DNA from: Thermohalobaculum sp965263335
Lineage (GTDB): Bacteria; Pseudomonadota; Alphaproteobacteria; Rhodobacterales; Rhodobacteraceae
Assembly: GCA_965263335.1 (NCBI GenBank)
Contig: CBDHHE010000001.1
Coordinates: 5,084,001-5,148,000 of the forward strand
Direction: 5' to 3'
DNA length: 64,000 bases
The notes under the pieces are model-generated. The model was given only the letters and a program-made list of their open reading frames with translations, was not told where the DNA came from and did no database searches. Position numbers and translations under genes: made by a program. Positions within the stretch are counted from its first letter, which is position 1; every line of letters starts with the position of its first letter. Shown in pieces: positions 8,553 through 20,569 of this stretch.

Positions 8553-9022
8553 GCCTCGAGCTCGATACCCTGACGTCTCGGTTCGCACAGCCGGGTGTGG
8601 TGCGCTGGATCGGGCAACGTCCCGGTCGCCGGGCGCCCATGTCGGTGACAGACAGAGTTTCCCTGGGCCTCCCGGGGCTTGAGGGCGATCACCGCACCAA
8701 GCCCGGCAAACGCGCCGTGACGCTCATTCAGTGGGAGCACATTCCCGTGATTGCAGCGCTGGCCGGCCTGGAAGATTTGGCGCCCGAGACGCTCAGGCGC
8801 AATCTGGCGGTCTCGGACGTCAATCTGCTGGCGCTGCGCAAGCGGCGTTTCCGAATCGGGGGTGCCATTCTCGAAGGGACGGGGCTCTGTGCGCCTTGTG
8901 CGCGCATGGAGGCTGCCCTCGGTCCCGGCGGCTTCAATGCCATGCGCGGTCATGGCGGCATCACGGCGTGCGTGCTCGACGCGGGAGAGATCAGCCTGGG
9001 CGACGCGGTCGAGCCCCTCTAG
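8549..9022 (+). CDS. MOSC domain protein
   Basis: A 157-residue MOSC-domain protein. This fold is named from the molybdenum cofactor sulfurase C-terminus, and proteins such as YiiM and mARC use it to bind molybdenum cofactor and handle N-hydroxylated substrates. Visible blocks are LPGLEGDHRTKPGKRAVT near residue 45 and GLCAPCARME near 115, with the conserved cysteine. The start is GTG at 8549, overlapping the upstream stop. The last four bases overlap the end of the convergent dehydrogenase gene. The presence of two molybdoenzymes further along the window is suggestive but distant. Confidence 0.85.
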   Translation: MSLELDTLTSRFAQPGVVRWIGQRPGRRAPMSVTDRVSLGLPGLEGDHRTKPGKRAVTLIQWEHIPVIAALAGLEDLAPETLRRNLAVSDVNLLALRKRRFRIGGAILEGTGLCAPCARMEAALGPGGFNAMRGHGGITACVLDAGEISLGDAVEPL

Positions 9023-9723
9023 AAGGTCTCCACCCAGGGGCGCAGCTCGATCTCCCAGGCCCAGCTCGAGCGATCTTGCTGCAAGAAATGCCAGTAACTC
9101 ATTGCAATGGCGTCAGGGTCGAGCATCGAATCGGGATTGTCCGCTGCATCGATCCGCTCGGGACGCGCCGTGTTTCGAATGCCGCCATCGATCACGAAGT
9201 GACCAATGTGAATGCCTTTCGGATGCAGCTCCCGCGCCAGCGACTGGGCGAGGCCGCGCAGCGCAAACTTGCCCATCGCGAAGCTGGCCGAACGCGGGTA
9301 TCCCTTCACACCCGCGGAAGCGCCGGTGAAGAGAATCGCGCCGTGCCCTGCGGGAACCATGCGGAGCGCGGCCTGGTGAGCCGCGTAAAAAGCTCCGAGC
9401 GCAGTCACTTCCACGGCCTTCTTCACAGCTGCGGGGTCTTGCTCGATGAACGGTCCGCGGGTGCGCATTGACGGGTTGTAGACAACCACATCCGGCGCGG
9501 CCTTTCCCTCCAGCTCCGAAAAGAGAGCGGCGACGTCGACGTGATCGCTGGCGTCGCATCGGTGCACGCTCGCGCCGGTCTCGGCAGCCAGGTTGCTCAG
9601 TCCGTCCGGTGTGCGCGCAGCCAGCGCAACCTCGAGGCCCTTGGCGGACAGCAGGCGGGCGAGCGAGGCCGACAAACCGCTGCCGGCACCGATGATGAGA
9701 GCTCGGGAATATGTCGGTGTCAC
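9019..9723 (-). CDS. Short-chain dehydrogenase/reductase (SDR), degenerate active site
   Basis: A 234-residue Rossmann protein of the SDR superfamily. The cofactor motif GAGSGLSASLA is near residue 12. The usual NNAG block is replaced by VYNPSM, and the catalytic Tyr-x-x-x-Lys region reads SFAMGKFALRG, with Phe in place of Tyr and Lys retained. The catalytic serine region TGASAG is present. The Tyr-to-Phe change suggests altered or lost dehydrogenase chemistry. It diverges from another SDR gene across a 90-bp region rich in operators, so the pair may share regulation. Confidence 0.85.
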   Translation of the reverse strand: MTPTYSRALIIGAGSGLSASLARLLSAKGLEVALAARTPDGLSNLAAETGASVHRCDASDHVDVAALFSELEGKAAPDVVVYNPSMRTRGPFIEQDPAAVKKAVEVTALGAFYAAHQAALRMVPAGHGAILFTGASAGVKGYPRSASFAMGKFALRGLAQSLARELHPKGIHIGHFVIDGGIRNTARPERIDAADNPDSMLDPDAIAMSYWHFLQQDRSSWAWEIELRPWVETF

Positions 9724-9740
9724 TACCGCCTCCTTGTCCT

Positions 9741-9756
9741 GCGGCCTGCAGGCCGC
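9741..9756. promoter_or_regulatory. 16-bp perfect palindrome in the divergent SDR promoter
   Basis: GCGGCCTGCAGGCCGC reads the same on both strands. It sits in the 89-bp gap between two divergent SDR genes, next to a set of direct repeats. It could be an operator for a dimeric repressor, or a hairpin in the leader of either transcript. The regulator is unknown. Confidence 0.4.
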
Positions 9757-9762
9757 CTAGGC

Positions 9763-9806
9763 TTGCGCAAGTCATGCACAACGCATGCACAAGATATGCA
9801 CGGAGG
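9763..9806 (+). promoter_or_regulatory. Four 11-bp direct repeats upstream of the SDR gene at 9813
   Basis: Four consecutive 11-bp units begin at 9763, 9774, 9785 and 9796: TTGCGCAAGTC, ATGCACAACGC, ATGCACAAGAT and ATGCACGGAGG. The core is TGCAC-A (TGCGC in the first). The exact 11-bp period and tandem arrangement match the operator design of MerR-family B12/light regulators (CarH, LitR), whose published consensus is nTnTACAnnnn; here the fourth base is C instead of T. The last unit covers the ribosome site, so binding would block expression of the downstream gene. The regulator assignment is inference. Confidence 0.5.
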
Positions 9807-9812
9807 ACGGGG

Positions 9813-10493
9813 ATGGCCCAAACAATTCTGATCACAGGTGCCGGGCGGGGGATCGGCCTCGAGCTTGCCAGTCAGTACGCAGCGAAAGGCGACAAAGTCA
9901 TTGCGTCGGTTCGCTCCGGCGTGCCGCCAGCGCTGCAAAGCCTGACCGACAAGAACCCTCGCGTGCGCATCATCGAGTTTGACGTCTCGGGCGATCTGGC
10001 CGCCGCTGCAGCGCAGGTCGACACGGATCTCGATCTGTTGATCTGCAATGCGGGCGTCTATCGCGGGCGCGGCAGCCTTGCGGACCCGGATTTCGAGCCC
10101 GATGCCTGGCACGAGACGCTGATGACGAACGTCGCGGGGCCGTTCTTCACTGTGCGCGCTTTTCTTCCCCATCTCGAACGGGCGGGTGGCAAGGTCGCGA
10201 TCATCTCCTCAAAGATGGCATCGTCCGAACTTGCGCCCGGCGGGTCCTACATCTATCGCGCCTCGAAGGCGGCCGCGACCAACCTCGCCCGCAATCTCGC
10301 CGCCGATCTCCGGACCCGCGGCGTTGCCGTTGGGTCCTATCATCCCGGCTGGGTACGCACCGACATGGGGGGCTCGGCCGCGGATATCTCGGCCGAGGAG
10401 AGTGCGAGCGGGCTGATTGCCCGCTTCGACGTGCTCTCGCTGGAAAGCACCGGTGTCTTCGAGGACTACCGTGGAGCACCAATCCCGTTTTGA
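9813..10493 (+). CDS. Short-chain dehydrogenase/reductase, CsgA-like
   Basis: A 226-residue NAD(P)-dependent oxidoreductase of the classical SDR family. The cofactor loop TGAGRGIGLELA is at residues 8-19, the CNAG strand near 73, the catalytic SSKMASS serine region near 130, and YRASKAA (Tyr and Lys) near 147. The C-terminal HPGWVRTDMGG is typical of the CsgA-like branch. ATG 9813 is preceded by GGAGGACGGGG. The operator repeats upstream point to environmental control, possibly light or B12. The substrate is unknown. Confidence 0.88.
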   Translation: MAQTILITGAGRGIGLELASQYAAKGDKVIASVRSGVPPALQSLTDKNPRVRIIEFDVSGDLAAAAAQVDTDLDLLICNAGVYRGRGSLADPDFEPDAWHETLMTNVAGPFFTVRAFLPHLERAGGKVAIISSKMASSELAPGGSYIYRASKAAATNLARNLAADLRTRGVAVGSYHPGWVRTDMGGSAADISAEESASGLIARFDVLSLESTGVFEDYRGAPIPF

Positions 10494-10532
10494 CCAGTGC
10501 CTGAGCGGTGTGCGAGCCGCGCGATCAGGGGA

Positions 10533-10772
10533 TCAAGCGCCGCCCTGACCGGCGCTCCTCATCGGATCGAGATGACGTGCAGCACCGGCGACGCGGCTGA
10601 CGCAGTCCCGTACGCCGGCAAGCAGGCACCGTGTCTCTGTGTCGAGCCTGGTGCCATTCTCGAGCAGGTATCGCTCGATCGTGTACTCCACGTTCTGTAG
10701 CGGCATGCTGAGTGTAGTGAGAACATCCCCGTGCTCATTTTTTGGGGATACGCCAATCTGCTGACCGGTCAT
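10533..10772 (-). CDS. Small conserved-looking protein of unknown function
   Basis: A 79-residue soluble protein. The reading frame opens further upstream, but ATG 10772 has AGGAG six bases before it and is preferred. The central block LPLQNVEYTIERYLLENG (with M for the first L) followed by RLDTETRCLLAGVRDCVSRVA looks like a compact helical protein and resembles small unannotated alphaproteobacterial proteins I have seen. It lies alone between genes on opposite strands. About 240 bp of AT-richer non-coding DNA with no gene follow (10773-11011). Confidence 0.6.
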   Translation of the reverse strand: MTGQQIGVSPKNEHGDVLTTLSMPLQNVEYTIERYLLENGTRLDTETRCLLAGVRDCVSRVAGAARHLDPMRSAGQGGA

Positions 10773-11011
10773 ACCAATCTCCTGGTGGGTGGCATTTTTT
10801 GCCTTAACGTCTGCCTCGCCGCAAAACATGGATTTGTATTGTTAAGGGAGCGTAAACACCACATGTAGTGATTGCAGGGCCGATTTGGCCTCGATAGGGA
10901 TTCAGAAATTTACCCAAAGCATTTGATAAATATGCAAAATCCAGCCTGCTTAAAGCAATGCATCATGAGCGGTTGGCCGCCCAAAACCGACGCGTGCGGT
11001 TTGGGTGGTGG

Positions 11012-12382
11012 TTAGTTCTTCCAGAGGCGCTGCCACCAGGAGGTGCCCCCCTCCGCGGGTGTCACGCTCCGTGTGGGTTGTTCCATCGTCGCGCGGATGT
11101 CTTCGAGGCTCCAGCCGGTCAGACTCGCAAGCATTTTCGCTTCGCGATCGAACCTTTCGGGCAGGCTGGCCGTGTAGTCCTCTCCGGCCTTGCAGTCGAC
11201 GGCACCCGTCCAGGGGTGGCGCAGCACGTACCGGCCCTGGAAGTTCTGCCTGTCCCCGGTTTCGATCAGACGCAGGTCTTCGGGAAAGCTCTCTGCGTCG
11301 TAGCGGGCATGCAGGCGGGTGACGAAGACGTCGATCGGTTGCGGCTGAGGCTGGATGTTCGGCGTTGCCCCTTGCTCGACGCGCCGGTCGTCCTCGCCAA
11401 GCCAGTAGACACCCAGGGCTGCAAGCTCCTCCCGGCTCAGCGGGTCTGCGGCGCACGGATCGCACCAGCTCATGTCCCAGGCATATTCCAGCATGATCCC
11501 GGCACCGCCGGCGCGCTCGATGGAATGGGCATAGATCGCCTTGTAGACCGGACCGAAGTCGTCTCGGACATAGGTCGGGATCTCGTTGCCGGTGGGCATG
11601 CGAATCGTGCGGTAGTTGGCAGTCTCGACCCGGCCCTGGCGTGTCAGCGTATACAGGATGAGGTCCTGCATGCCTTTGGCGTTCACGGTGCCAAGTCGGA
11701 TCGGAAGCATGAACTTCGGGCTTTCAAAGGCAATCTGCAACGGCCTCAGAAAGCCGCCACCGCTCTTTGCATGTTCGTCCAGGTTCACACGTGCGACGAA
11801 GAACTTCATGTCCTGCGCGATGTAGGAGCCGAGCACCGGTGCGGCGCCTTCCGGGATCCTGTAGCCGTTCGTGGTCAACCAGGTGGCAAGTCCGTCGGAC
11901 TCGGTCGCCGACAGGATCACGATGTCATACTCGCCGACCGTGTACTCGGCCTCGACGGTGACGCCGAGCGCCTGGTTCGTGCGCGCCGCCTCCGGCACGG
12001 CCTGTGTACTGGTGGCGACCGACAGGCTCAGTTCCCGCGAGAGCTGGCGGCACGGGTCCGGGTCATGATACTCGACCAGGCGAGGCGCGGTGTAGGCATC
12101 GAGATGATCAATGACGGCGTTTTCCGCCACATTGATCTGTTCGCGCTCGAGCACCGTCGGCGCTGGCACAACCATCGCGAAATCGGTGACGTCGCCGTGA
12201 AAATCGTTGGCCATCGTCAGCACGGTCCGGTTGCCGTCGCGGACCATCACGACCTTGGAGGCTTCGTTGAAAAGCTTGGCGTCGCCGCTCGAGACGTAAA
12301 ACCCGCAGAATGCAGAGGCGGACTGGCTCGCCACACCCCAGAGCGCAAGGGCTGTGAGTGTTGTTTTCAGGATGGCGTGCAT
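11012..12382 (-). CDS. DUF2330 domain secreted protein
   Basis: A 456-residue exported protein of the DUF2330 family. A signal peptide ends after ASAF (about residues 1-24) and the family block FCGFYVSSGDAKLFNEASKV follows immediately, then DFAMVVPAPTVLE. Paired cysteines in WCDPCAAD suggest disulfides. ATG 12382 has AAAAGGAG eight bases upstream. It overlaps the end of the upstream RnfD-like gene by 16 bp, so the two form an operon. The biochemical role of DUF2330 is unknown; the pairing suggests a membrane redox or extracytoplasmic function. Confidence 0.85.
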   Translation of the reverse strand: MHAILKTTLTALALWGVASQSASAFCGFYVSSGDAKLFNEASKVVMVRDGNRTVLTMANDFHGDVTDFAMVVPAPTVLEREQINVAENAVIDHLDAYTAPRLVEYHDPDPCRQLSRELSLSVATSTQAVPEAARTNQALGVTVEAEYTVGEYDIVILSATESDGLATWLTTNGYRIPEGAAPVLGSYIAQDMKFFVARVNLDEHAKSGGGFLRPLQIAFESPKFMLPIRLGTVNAKGMQDLILYTLTRQGRVETANYRTIRMPTGNEIPTYVRDDFGPVYKAIYAHSIERAGGAGIMLEYAWDMSWCDPCAADPLSREELAALGVYWLGEDDRRVEQGATPNIQPQPQPIDVFVTRLHARYDAESFPEDLRLIETGDRQNFQGRYVLRHPWTGAVDCKAGEDYTASLPERFDREAKMLASLTGWSLEDIRATMEQPTRSVTPAEGGTSWWQRLWKN

Positions 12383-13245
12383 CGGGGCGCTCCTTTTCGT
12401 TCGGGGCCTGCGGGTATCGCCGAGTCGGCGTCCTGACGCCAATCATATTTTGGCACCGGGAGGAGACGGTTGAGCAGCGGGACCAGCCAGGCCACGGCCA
12501 CAAGCCCAAAGATCGGTCCCGCATCGACGATCCAGGCGGACTGCAGGGCATAACCGGTTGCAGCGGCGAGGCAAACCCAACCAACCCGAGCCATCTGATG
12601 TCCGGGCGCCGTCATGGGATCGGAGATCATGAAGAAGGCAAAGATCAGGAGCGCACCCGAACTCATCTGGTGAACGGCGATCGCCATGGGATCACCGAGC
12701 CAGAGTGCTCGGGCGATGGCGCAGACACCCCAGGCCGCGAGAAAGCAGAACGGCACCTCCAGACGCTTCGCACCGTGGGTTACCGCAAGTCCTGCCCCAA
12801 CTGCGAAGACCATAAGCCAGCCCGATGTGCCCCACTGGCCGGGCGAGACCCAGGCGCCGTCGAAGAGGCTTATCGTGATCGCTATTCCGGCCGCTGCCGG
12901 ATTGAGTATGTGGCGCCCGTTCATGCGCAGCACCGCTTTCGAGCCAATCGCAAGCGCGGCAGCGACGGCAATCAGCGCGGGCCCGTCGGTGCGCAGCAAC
13001 AATGTGAGCGAGAGCGCGGTGATCACGGGGCTGCGCCAGTCGAAGGGCCATCCCTGAACGTGGGCGATCAGCCGTTGCGTGCCCACGGCAGCCAGGATCG
13101 CGACCATGGCGTGCTCGGGCGGAACGGCTGCCTCAAAGCCTGTCTGCAGGATGATGATCAGCCCCGTGAGTGCCACGATCTGAAAATGCCGCGCATCCCG
13201 GCGCATGCGTTCGAGGATGTTCGCTGTCTGTGCGAAAGCTGCCAT
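12367..13245 (-). CDS. RnfD/NQR2-like integral membrane protein
   Basis: A membrane protein of about 292 residues related to the RnfD/NqrB family, which binds flavin covalently in ion-pumping complexes. Blocks visible are FDWRSPVITALSLTLLLRTD, GRHILNPAAAGI and SSGALLIFAFFMISDP, with about eight or nine hydrophobic segments. No other rnf or nqr gene is nearby, so this is a stand-alone member. ATG 13245 is chosen over an upstream start at 13275, though neither has a strong ribosome site. The gene is coupled to the DUF2330 gene. Confidence 0.8.
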   Translation of the reverse strand: MAAFAQTANILERMRRDARHFQIVALTGLIIILQTGFEAAVPPEHAMVAILAAVGTQRLIAHVQGWPFDWRSPVITALSLTLLLRTDGPALIAVAAALAIGSKAVLRMNGRHILNPAAAGIAITISLFDGAWVSPGQWGTSGWLMVFAVGAGLAVTHGAKRLEVPFCFLAAWGVCAIARALWLGDPMAIAVHQMSSGALLIFAFFMISDPMTAPGHQMARVGWVCLAAATGYALQSAWIVDAGPIFGLVAVAWLVPLLNRLLPVPKYDWRQDADSAIPAGPERKGAPRCTPS

Positions 13246-13341
13246 GACGGCAGTATACCGTGGATCACAGTCCATGTGCGCCGAAATACTGAGGCCGCAG
13301 TCCGAGTTGAAGGATGTCGCCCGGAGACGGCGGCAATCGGA

Positions 13342-14640
13342 CTAGTCTGGACTCGCAGGCGCGGGGACCTCGAACCAGAATTCGGACCCCTGGCCAAGCT
13401 TGCTGGAGACGCCGATCCGGCCTCCCATCAACTCGATGAGCTCCTTCGAGATCGCCAGTCCAAGTCCTGTCCCTTCGAGCACACTCATCGAGCAGTGCTC
13501 TCCGCGCTGAAACCGGTCAAAAATGACCGGCAGCACGCGATTGTCGATCCCGGGCCCGGTGTCCGTCACGGTGAACCTGATCTGATCCGACGGGACGGAC
13601 TCCACCCGGATGTGAACGCTGCCGCTGCTTGTGAACTTGACCGCGTTTCCGACCAGGTTGAGGAGCACCTGCAGGATGCGCTGCCTGTCGCCCATGAACG
13701 CAGGCGGGGTCTGATCGGCCGCTGCGGTTGTCAGTTTGAGACCCTTGTGCGCGGCGGCACCGCCCAGCATCGAGCACGCCCGTTCGACGATCACGCTCGC
13801 ATCAACGCGCTCCCGGCGGATTTCGAGTTTCTCCGCGTCGATCGCCGACATGTCGAGAACGTTCTCCAAGACTTCCAGAAGACATTCACCCGACGTCCGG
13901 ATCGCCTTGAGCTTGGCCAGTTGGCGCTCGTCGACATCCGACAATTCCAGCAACTGCGTCATGCCGAGAATCCCGTTCAGTGGCGTGCGCAGTTCGTGGC
14001 TCATGTTCGCGAGAAAGGCAGATTTCGCCCGCAGCGACTCTTCTGCACGATCTCGCGCGCTCGAGAGCAGGGCTGTCTTCTTGAGAACATTGTGTTCGAG
14101 CCGCTCGTTGACTGAACGCAATTGCGCTTCCATCCGCACATTGTCGCAAATCGCCGACAGGAACTGTCGCAACTCGATCGCTTCGATGGGCTTGAAGAAG
14201 ACGAAGAAGCGCTTGTCTTCGGCGAACTCGGCCACGCGCTCGACCGTGGCTTCGTTCTGATCGCCGGTCACCAGAACGATCACAACGTCCGGATCCTCGG
14301 ATCGGATGCGGCGCGCGGCATTGATGCCGTCCATCCCGGGCGGCATGTTCTGGTCCAGAATGATTGCCGCGAATGGCGTCCCGGACTTTGCAGCGGCCCT
14401 TGCGGCGTCGATCGCGGCATCTCCGGACGAGCGTGACGTGATCTCGAACAACGGTGCCTGGACGACCTGACGCTCGCTGCCGAAAAGCTCTGCCTCCAGG
14501 TCCCTGAGCGCCCCGTACCGCGGCGCATCGGACTTCGGGTTCAGGCGGCGGTGATAGGCTTCCAGGATCGCCTCGTCATCGTCGGCGACGAGTATCCTGT
14601 ATGGCAACTGCCCCGCCTCGATTTTTGGAGGAAGGTTCAT
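13342..14640 (-). CDS. Hybrid protein: N-terminal receiver domain plus histidine kinase
   Basis: A 432-residue cytoplasmic protein with a receiver domain first (phosphoacceptor D96 in ILDQNMPPGMDG, signature K150 in FFKP), then a coiled linker, a HisKA domain with the H-box SHELRTPLNG (H215) and an HATPase domain with LLNLVGNAVKFT, DTGPGID and GTGLGLAISKELI. There is no transmembrane or other sensor region, so its input is probably phosphate on D96. The receiver has an insertion after its first helix with LEAELFG, shared with the neighbouring response regulator. It is probably the downstream partner of the sensor kinase at 15258-17120. Confidence 0.92.
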   Translation of the reverse strand: MNLPPKIEAGQLPYRILVADDDEAILEAYHRRLNPKSDAPRYGALRDLEAELFGSERQVVQAPLFEITSRSSGDAAIDAARAAAKSGTPFAAIILDQNMPPGMDGINAARRIRSEDPDVVIVLVTGDQNEATVERVAEFAEDKRFFVFFKPIEAIELRQFLSAICDNVRMEAQLRSVNERLEHNVLKKTALLSSARDRAEESLRAKSAFLANMSHELRTPLNGILGMTQLLELSDVDERQLAKLKAIRTSGECLLEVLENVLDMSAIDAEKLEIRRERVDASVIVERACSMLGGAAAHKGLKLTTAAADQTPPAFMGDRQRILQVLLNLVGNAVKFTSSGSVHIRVESVPSDQIRFTVTDTGPGIDNRVLPVIFDRFQRGEHCSMSVLEGTGLGLAISKELIELMGGRIGVSSKLGQGSEFWFEVPAPASPD

Positions 14641-14718
14641 CGTGCCGGCTTCCCGCCTGACCGATGGCTCGGGAGGATCGGCGTAGCGCAGGTTCTGGGT
14701 GACAAATCCGGCATGATC

Positions 14719-15261
14719 TCATTGTCCCGCCGGAAGAGAGCCGCGGAGGCGTCGAACCTCATCGATCACGTTCGCGCGCATTTCGGAGGAGAGGAAGGGT
14801 TTGCGCACGAAGAACACCTTGTCGCTTGGCAGCACCCGACGCGCGATTTCGCGGAAGTCGACATCCGCCTGTCCGGTGACGATCCCGATGAGAATGCGAT
14901 CATCGCTTGCGCGCATGCGCATGGCGGTCTCGATGCCGTCGATGCCCGGCGGCATGCGGACATCGATCAGCGCCACATGGAAGGCGTGGGCGGTGGTTGC
15001 TGCTTCTTCGTGGGCGGCAAGGGCCGCTTCACCCTGCTTGCAGATCACGGTTTCGAAGCACGGCTCAGCGGGGGCGGGGGTCGGGTCTGCCTCTCCGAAA
15101 AGATCGGCTTCCAGTGCGTCCAGCGCGTTCTTGGTCTGGCTGGTGTCCGCGATCGGATCGGCGAGCGCCTTGGCATAGTCGTCGAGCACGGCCGGATCGT
15201 CATCGGCGATCAGAACACGAATGGGGGCTTCTCGACCGGTCATCATCTGCTCCCAGCTCAT
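14719..15261 (-). CDS. Stand-alone response regulator receiver protein
   Basis: A 180-residue single receiver domain with no DNA-binding output. The acidic pair DDD lies at residues 20-22, the phosphoacceptor is D100 in LIDVRMPPGIDG, and the signature lysine is K154 in FVRKPF. An insertion of about 30 residues after helix 1 contains LEADLFG, as in the hybrid kinase next door. ATG 15261 overlaps the sensor kinase stop by four bases. With no output domain it likely acts as a phosphate shuttle to the downstream kinase or through protein binding. Confidence 0.9.
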   Translation of the reverse strand: MSWEQMMTGREAPIRVLIADDDPAVLDDYAKALADPIADTSQTKNALDALEADLFGEADPTPAPAEPCFETVICKQGEAALAAHEEAATTAHAFHVALIDVRMPPGIDGIETAMRMRASDDRILIGIVTGQADVDFREIARRVLPSDKVFFVRKPFLSSEMRANVIDEVRRLRGSLPAGQ

Positions 15262-17120
15262 GCCGCCGCCGGGAGAAGGACGTTCAGGCTGGCGCCCTGC
15301 CCAGGCCCGTCGCTTTCGGCGAAGATCTTGCCTTGCATTCGCTTGACGGTGTTGGCGCACCAGTGGAGCCCGAGACCACCGCGGCCATCGCTCTTGGTGG
15401 TGTATCCGGACGCAAAGATCGCCTCGAGTTGCGTGTGTTCGAGGCCGACGCCCGTGTCCTGGACGATGATGCGGATCATCTGAGCGTTGCCGGCATGTTC
15501 CGGCGTGCAGGTGATGGTGACCGTCCTGACGCTGTCCTCGGTCCGCTCGATGGCCTCGATGGCGTTGGTGATCAGGTTCTGAATGACCTGCAGCAACAGG
15601 AGCCGGGAGGCCTCGACTTCGGGCGAGCGGTCGATGGATGGGTCGATCGTGATGCAGACGTCTTCTCGCCGATCCAGCGGCACGAGGCTCAGTGCTTCCT
15701 CCACGATGGTGCGCAACCTGAGGCGTGTGATCACCGGCGGTTCGTTCGCATACTGCTCTTCCGCAACGAGAATTTCCTTGATCCGCGTGAACTGGCTCGA
15801 CGTCACATCCAGCGTGTCGGCCAAACGCCCGCGCCAGGCCTCGATCTCGGCGGCGCTGAGGGTGCAGTACCTGATGAGCTTGTCGCGCCGTTCGTCAGTG
15901 GTGTCGAGCTCGGCCAGCTCATCAAGCGCAATCGACATCTTGCTGCCCGGCGCATGAACGAGAAGCTCGCGCGCCTCCGCGACCCGGTTGATCAGCGGGT
16001 TCATGGCGTTGCGGAGATTGTGAAGGGTGCTTGCCGCCACTTCGGCGTGTCCCGACCGATAGGAGCGGTCGATGAGTTCGGAGCGTGCGCTTTCGAGCTG
16101 ATCCGCCATCAGATTGAAGCTTCTTCGCAGGTTGGCAAGCTCGCTGATGCGCACGAGGGACCGGCGAGGTGCGACACGGGCGTGCGCGTCGCCGCTCGCC
16201 ATCCGCATGGTTGCGGACTGGATGCCGTAGAGCCGATCGGCGATCTGTGACGAGACAAACCAGGCGATCGCCGCCGACAGCAGGAGCCCGATCGCAAACA
16301 CCGTGAAGGCGTCGCGGTTGATGGCGTCGGCGACCTCTTCCAGCTCGATGATCGGCTGGGGGACCATGACGCCCCAGCCAGGCCCGCGGACCGCGGTAAA
16401 GCCTGCGATCATGTCGCCCTTGAGTGCGGGCGAGAAGAATGTCTCCACACCACTTTCGCCAGCGAGCATGCGACGGACCGCCGAAACCTTCGAGAGGTCC
16501 TTTGCCGATCTTGCCCAGTCATCGAGCGGATGCGCGATGGCCCGGCCGTGCTGATCCACGATGGCCGCATGTCCGAGCCTGCCGAAGCTGATGCTCTTCT
16601 GCAGCTGGATGAAGAACGTGGTCCGTATGGCGCCCACAACAATGGCATCATCGACCCTGCGCACCACATAGATGCGTGGCTCACCCCCGCCGGGGATCAT
16701 CACACCGGACATGCCCGCGCCGGTGCTTTCAGAGATTTCGAGGAACATCGTGAAGAGCGACTCGGGCACCTGTTCCGGGCACGGCACCTCGTCGTCCAGG
16801 TACGAGACTGTGATCTTGCCGGTCTGTCTGTCGGCGACACAGATGTGGCGGAAGTAGAGGTTCTCGAAGATCTCGCGCGCCACGTCGCCGCGGCCGGCGG
16901 CGATTTCGGGCGCAAAGCTCTGGAAGGCGGCGTTCAGGTCGCGATGATAGGTCTCCAGTGCAGAGCCGAGATTGCGGGCAAGCAGCAGGTGGCGTTCGTG
17001 TACCTCGGCAACCTTGTTGTCGAGGGCTGAACTGTGCGGCCAGAACCAGAAAATTGCTAGGGGCGCACCCGTCGCAACGAGAAAGGTGATCGCGAGAATC
17101 GTGCGAATGCCCAGCATCAT
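15258..17120 (-). CDS. Membrane sensor histidine kinase with extracytoplasmic domain
   Basis: A 620-residue sensor kinase. Membrane segments at about residues 6-27 and 273-292 enclose a dCache-like sensing domain (AAIVDQHGRAIAHP near 185, PGWGVMVPQP near 247). A HAMP-like region follows, then a kinase core whose presumed phosphorylated histidine is H367 in STLHNLRNAMNPL rather than the common H-E-x-R-T-P box. The HATPase boxes are VIQNLITNAIEA, DTGVGLEH and GRGGLGLHW. ATG 17120 has GGGAG eight bases upstream. It is first in the three-gene signalling operon. The ligand is unknown. Confidence 0.9.
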   Translation of the reverse strand: MMLGIRTILAITFLVATGAPLAIFWFWPHSSALDNKVAEVHERHLLLARNLGSALETYHRDLNAAFQSFAPEIAAGRGDVAREIFENLYFRHICVADRQTGKITVSYLDDEVPCPEQVPESLFTMFLEISESTGAGMSGVMIPGGGEPRIYVVRRVDDAIVVGAIRTTFFIQLQKSISFGRLGHAAIVDQHGRAIAHPLDDWARSAKDLSKVSAVRRMLAGESGVETFFSPALKGDMIAGFTAVRGPGWGVMVPQPIIELEEVADAINRDAFTVFAIGLLLSAAIAWFVSSQIADRLYGIQSATMRMASGDAHARVAPRRSLVRISELANLRRSFNLMADQLESARSELIDRSYRSGHAEVAASTLHNLRNAMNPLINRVAEARELLVHAPGSKMSIALDELAELDTTDERRDKLIRYCTLSAAEIEAWRGRLADTLDVTSSQFTRIKEILVAEEQYANEPPVITRLRLRTIVEEALSLVPLDRREDVCITIDPSIDRSPEVEASRLLLLQVIQNLITNAIEAIERTEDSVRTVTITCTPEHAGNAQMIRIIVQDTGVGLEHTQLEAIFASGYTTKSDGRGGLGLHWCANTVKRMQGKIFAESDGPGQGASLNVLLPAAA

Positions 17121-17209
17121 CAAGCAGCTCCCAGCCGGACGGTGATCCGGCGCGCGCACGCTCGCATCTCTTGGTGAATTCGCCGTTAAAGAGATGGTGC
17201 GCTCACGGA

Positions 17210-20569
<3,360 letters not shown>

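Noticed and set aside
12358..14115. A 585-codon plus-strand frame
   Set aside because: It lies opposite three genes with clear domains and has no recognisable family.
14907..16250. A 447-codon plus-strand frame opposite the sensor kinase
   Set aside because: Low-complexity arginine/alanine-rich shadow of the minus-strand kinase; no motif.
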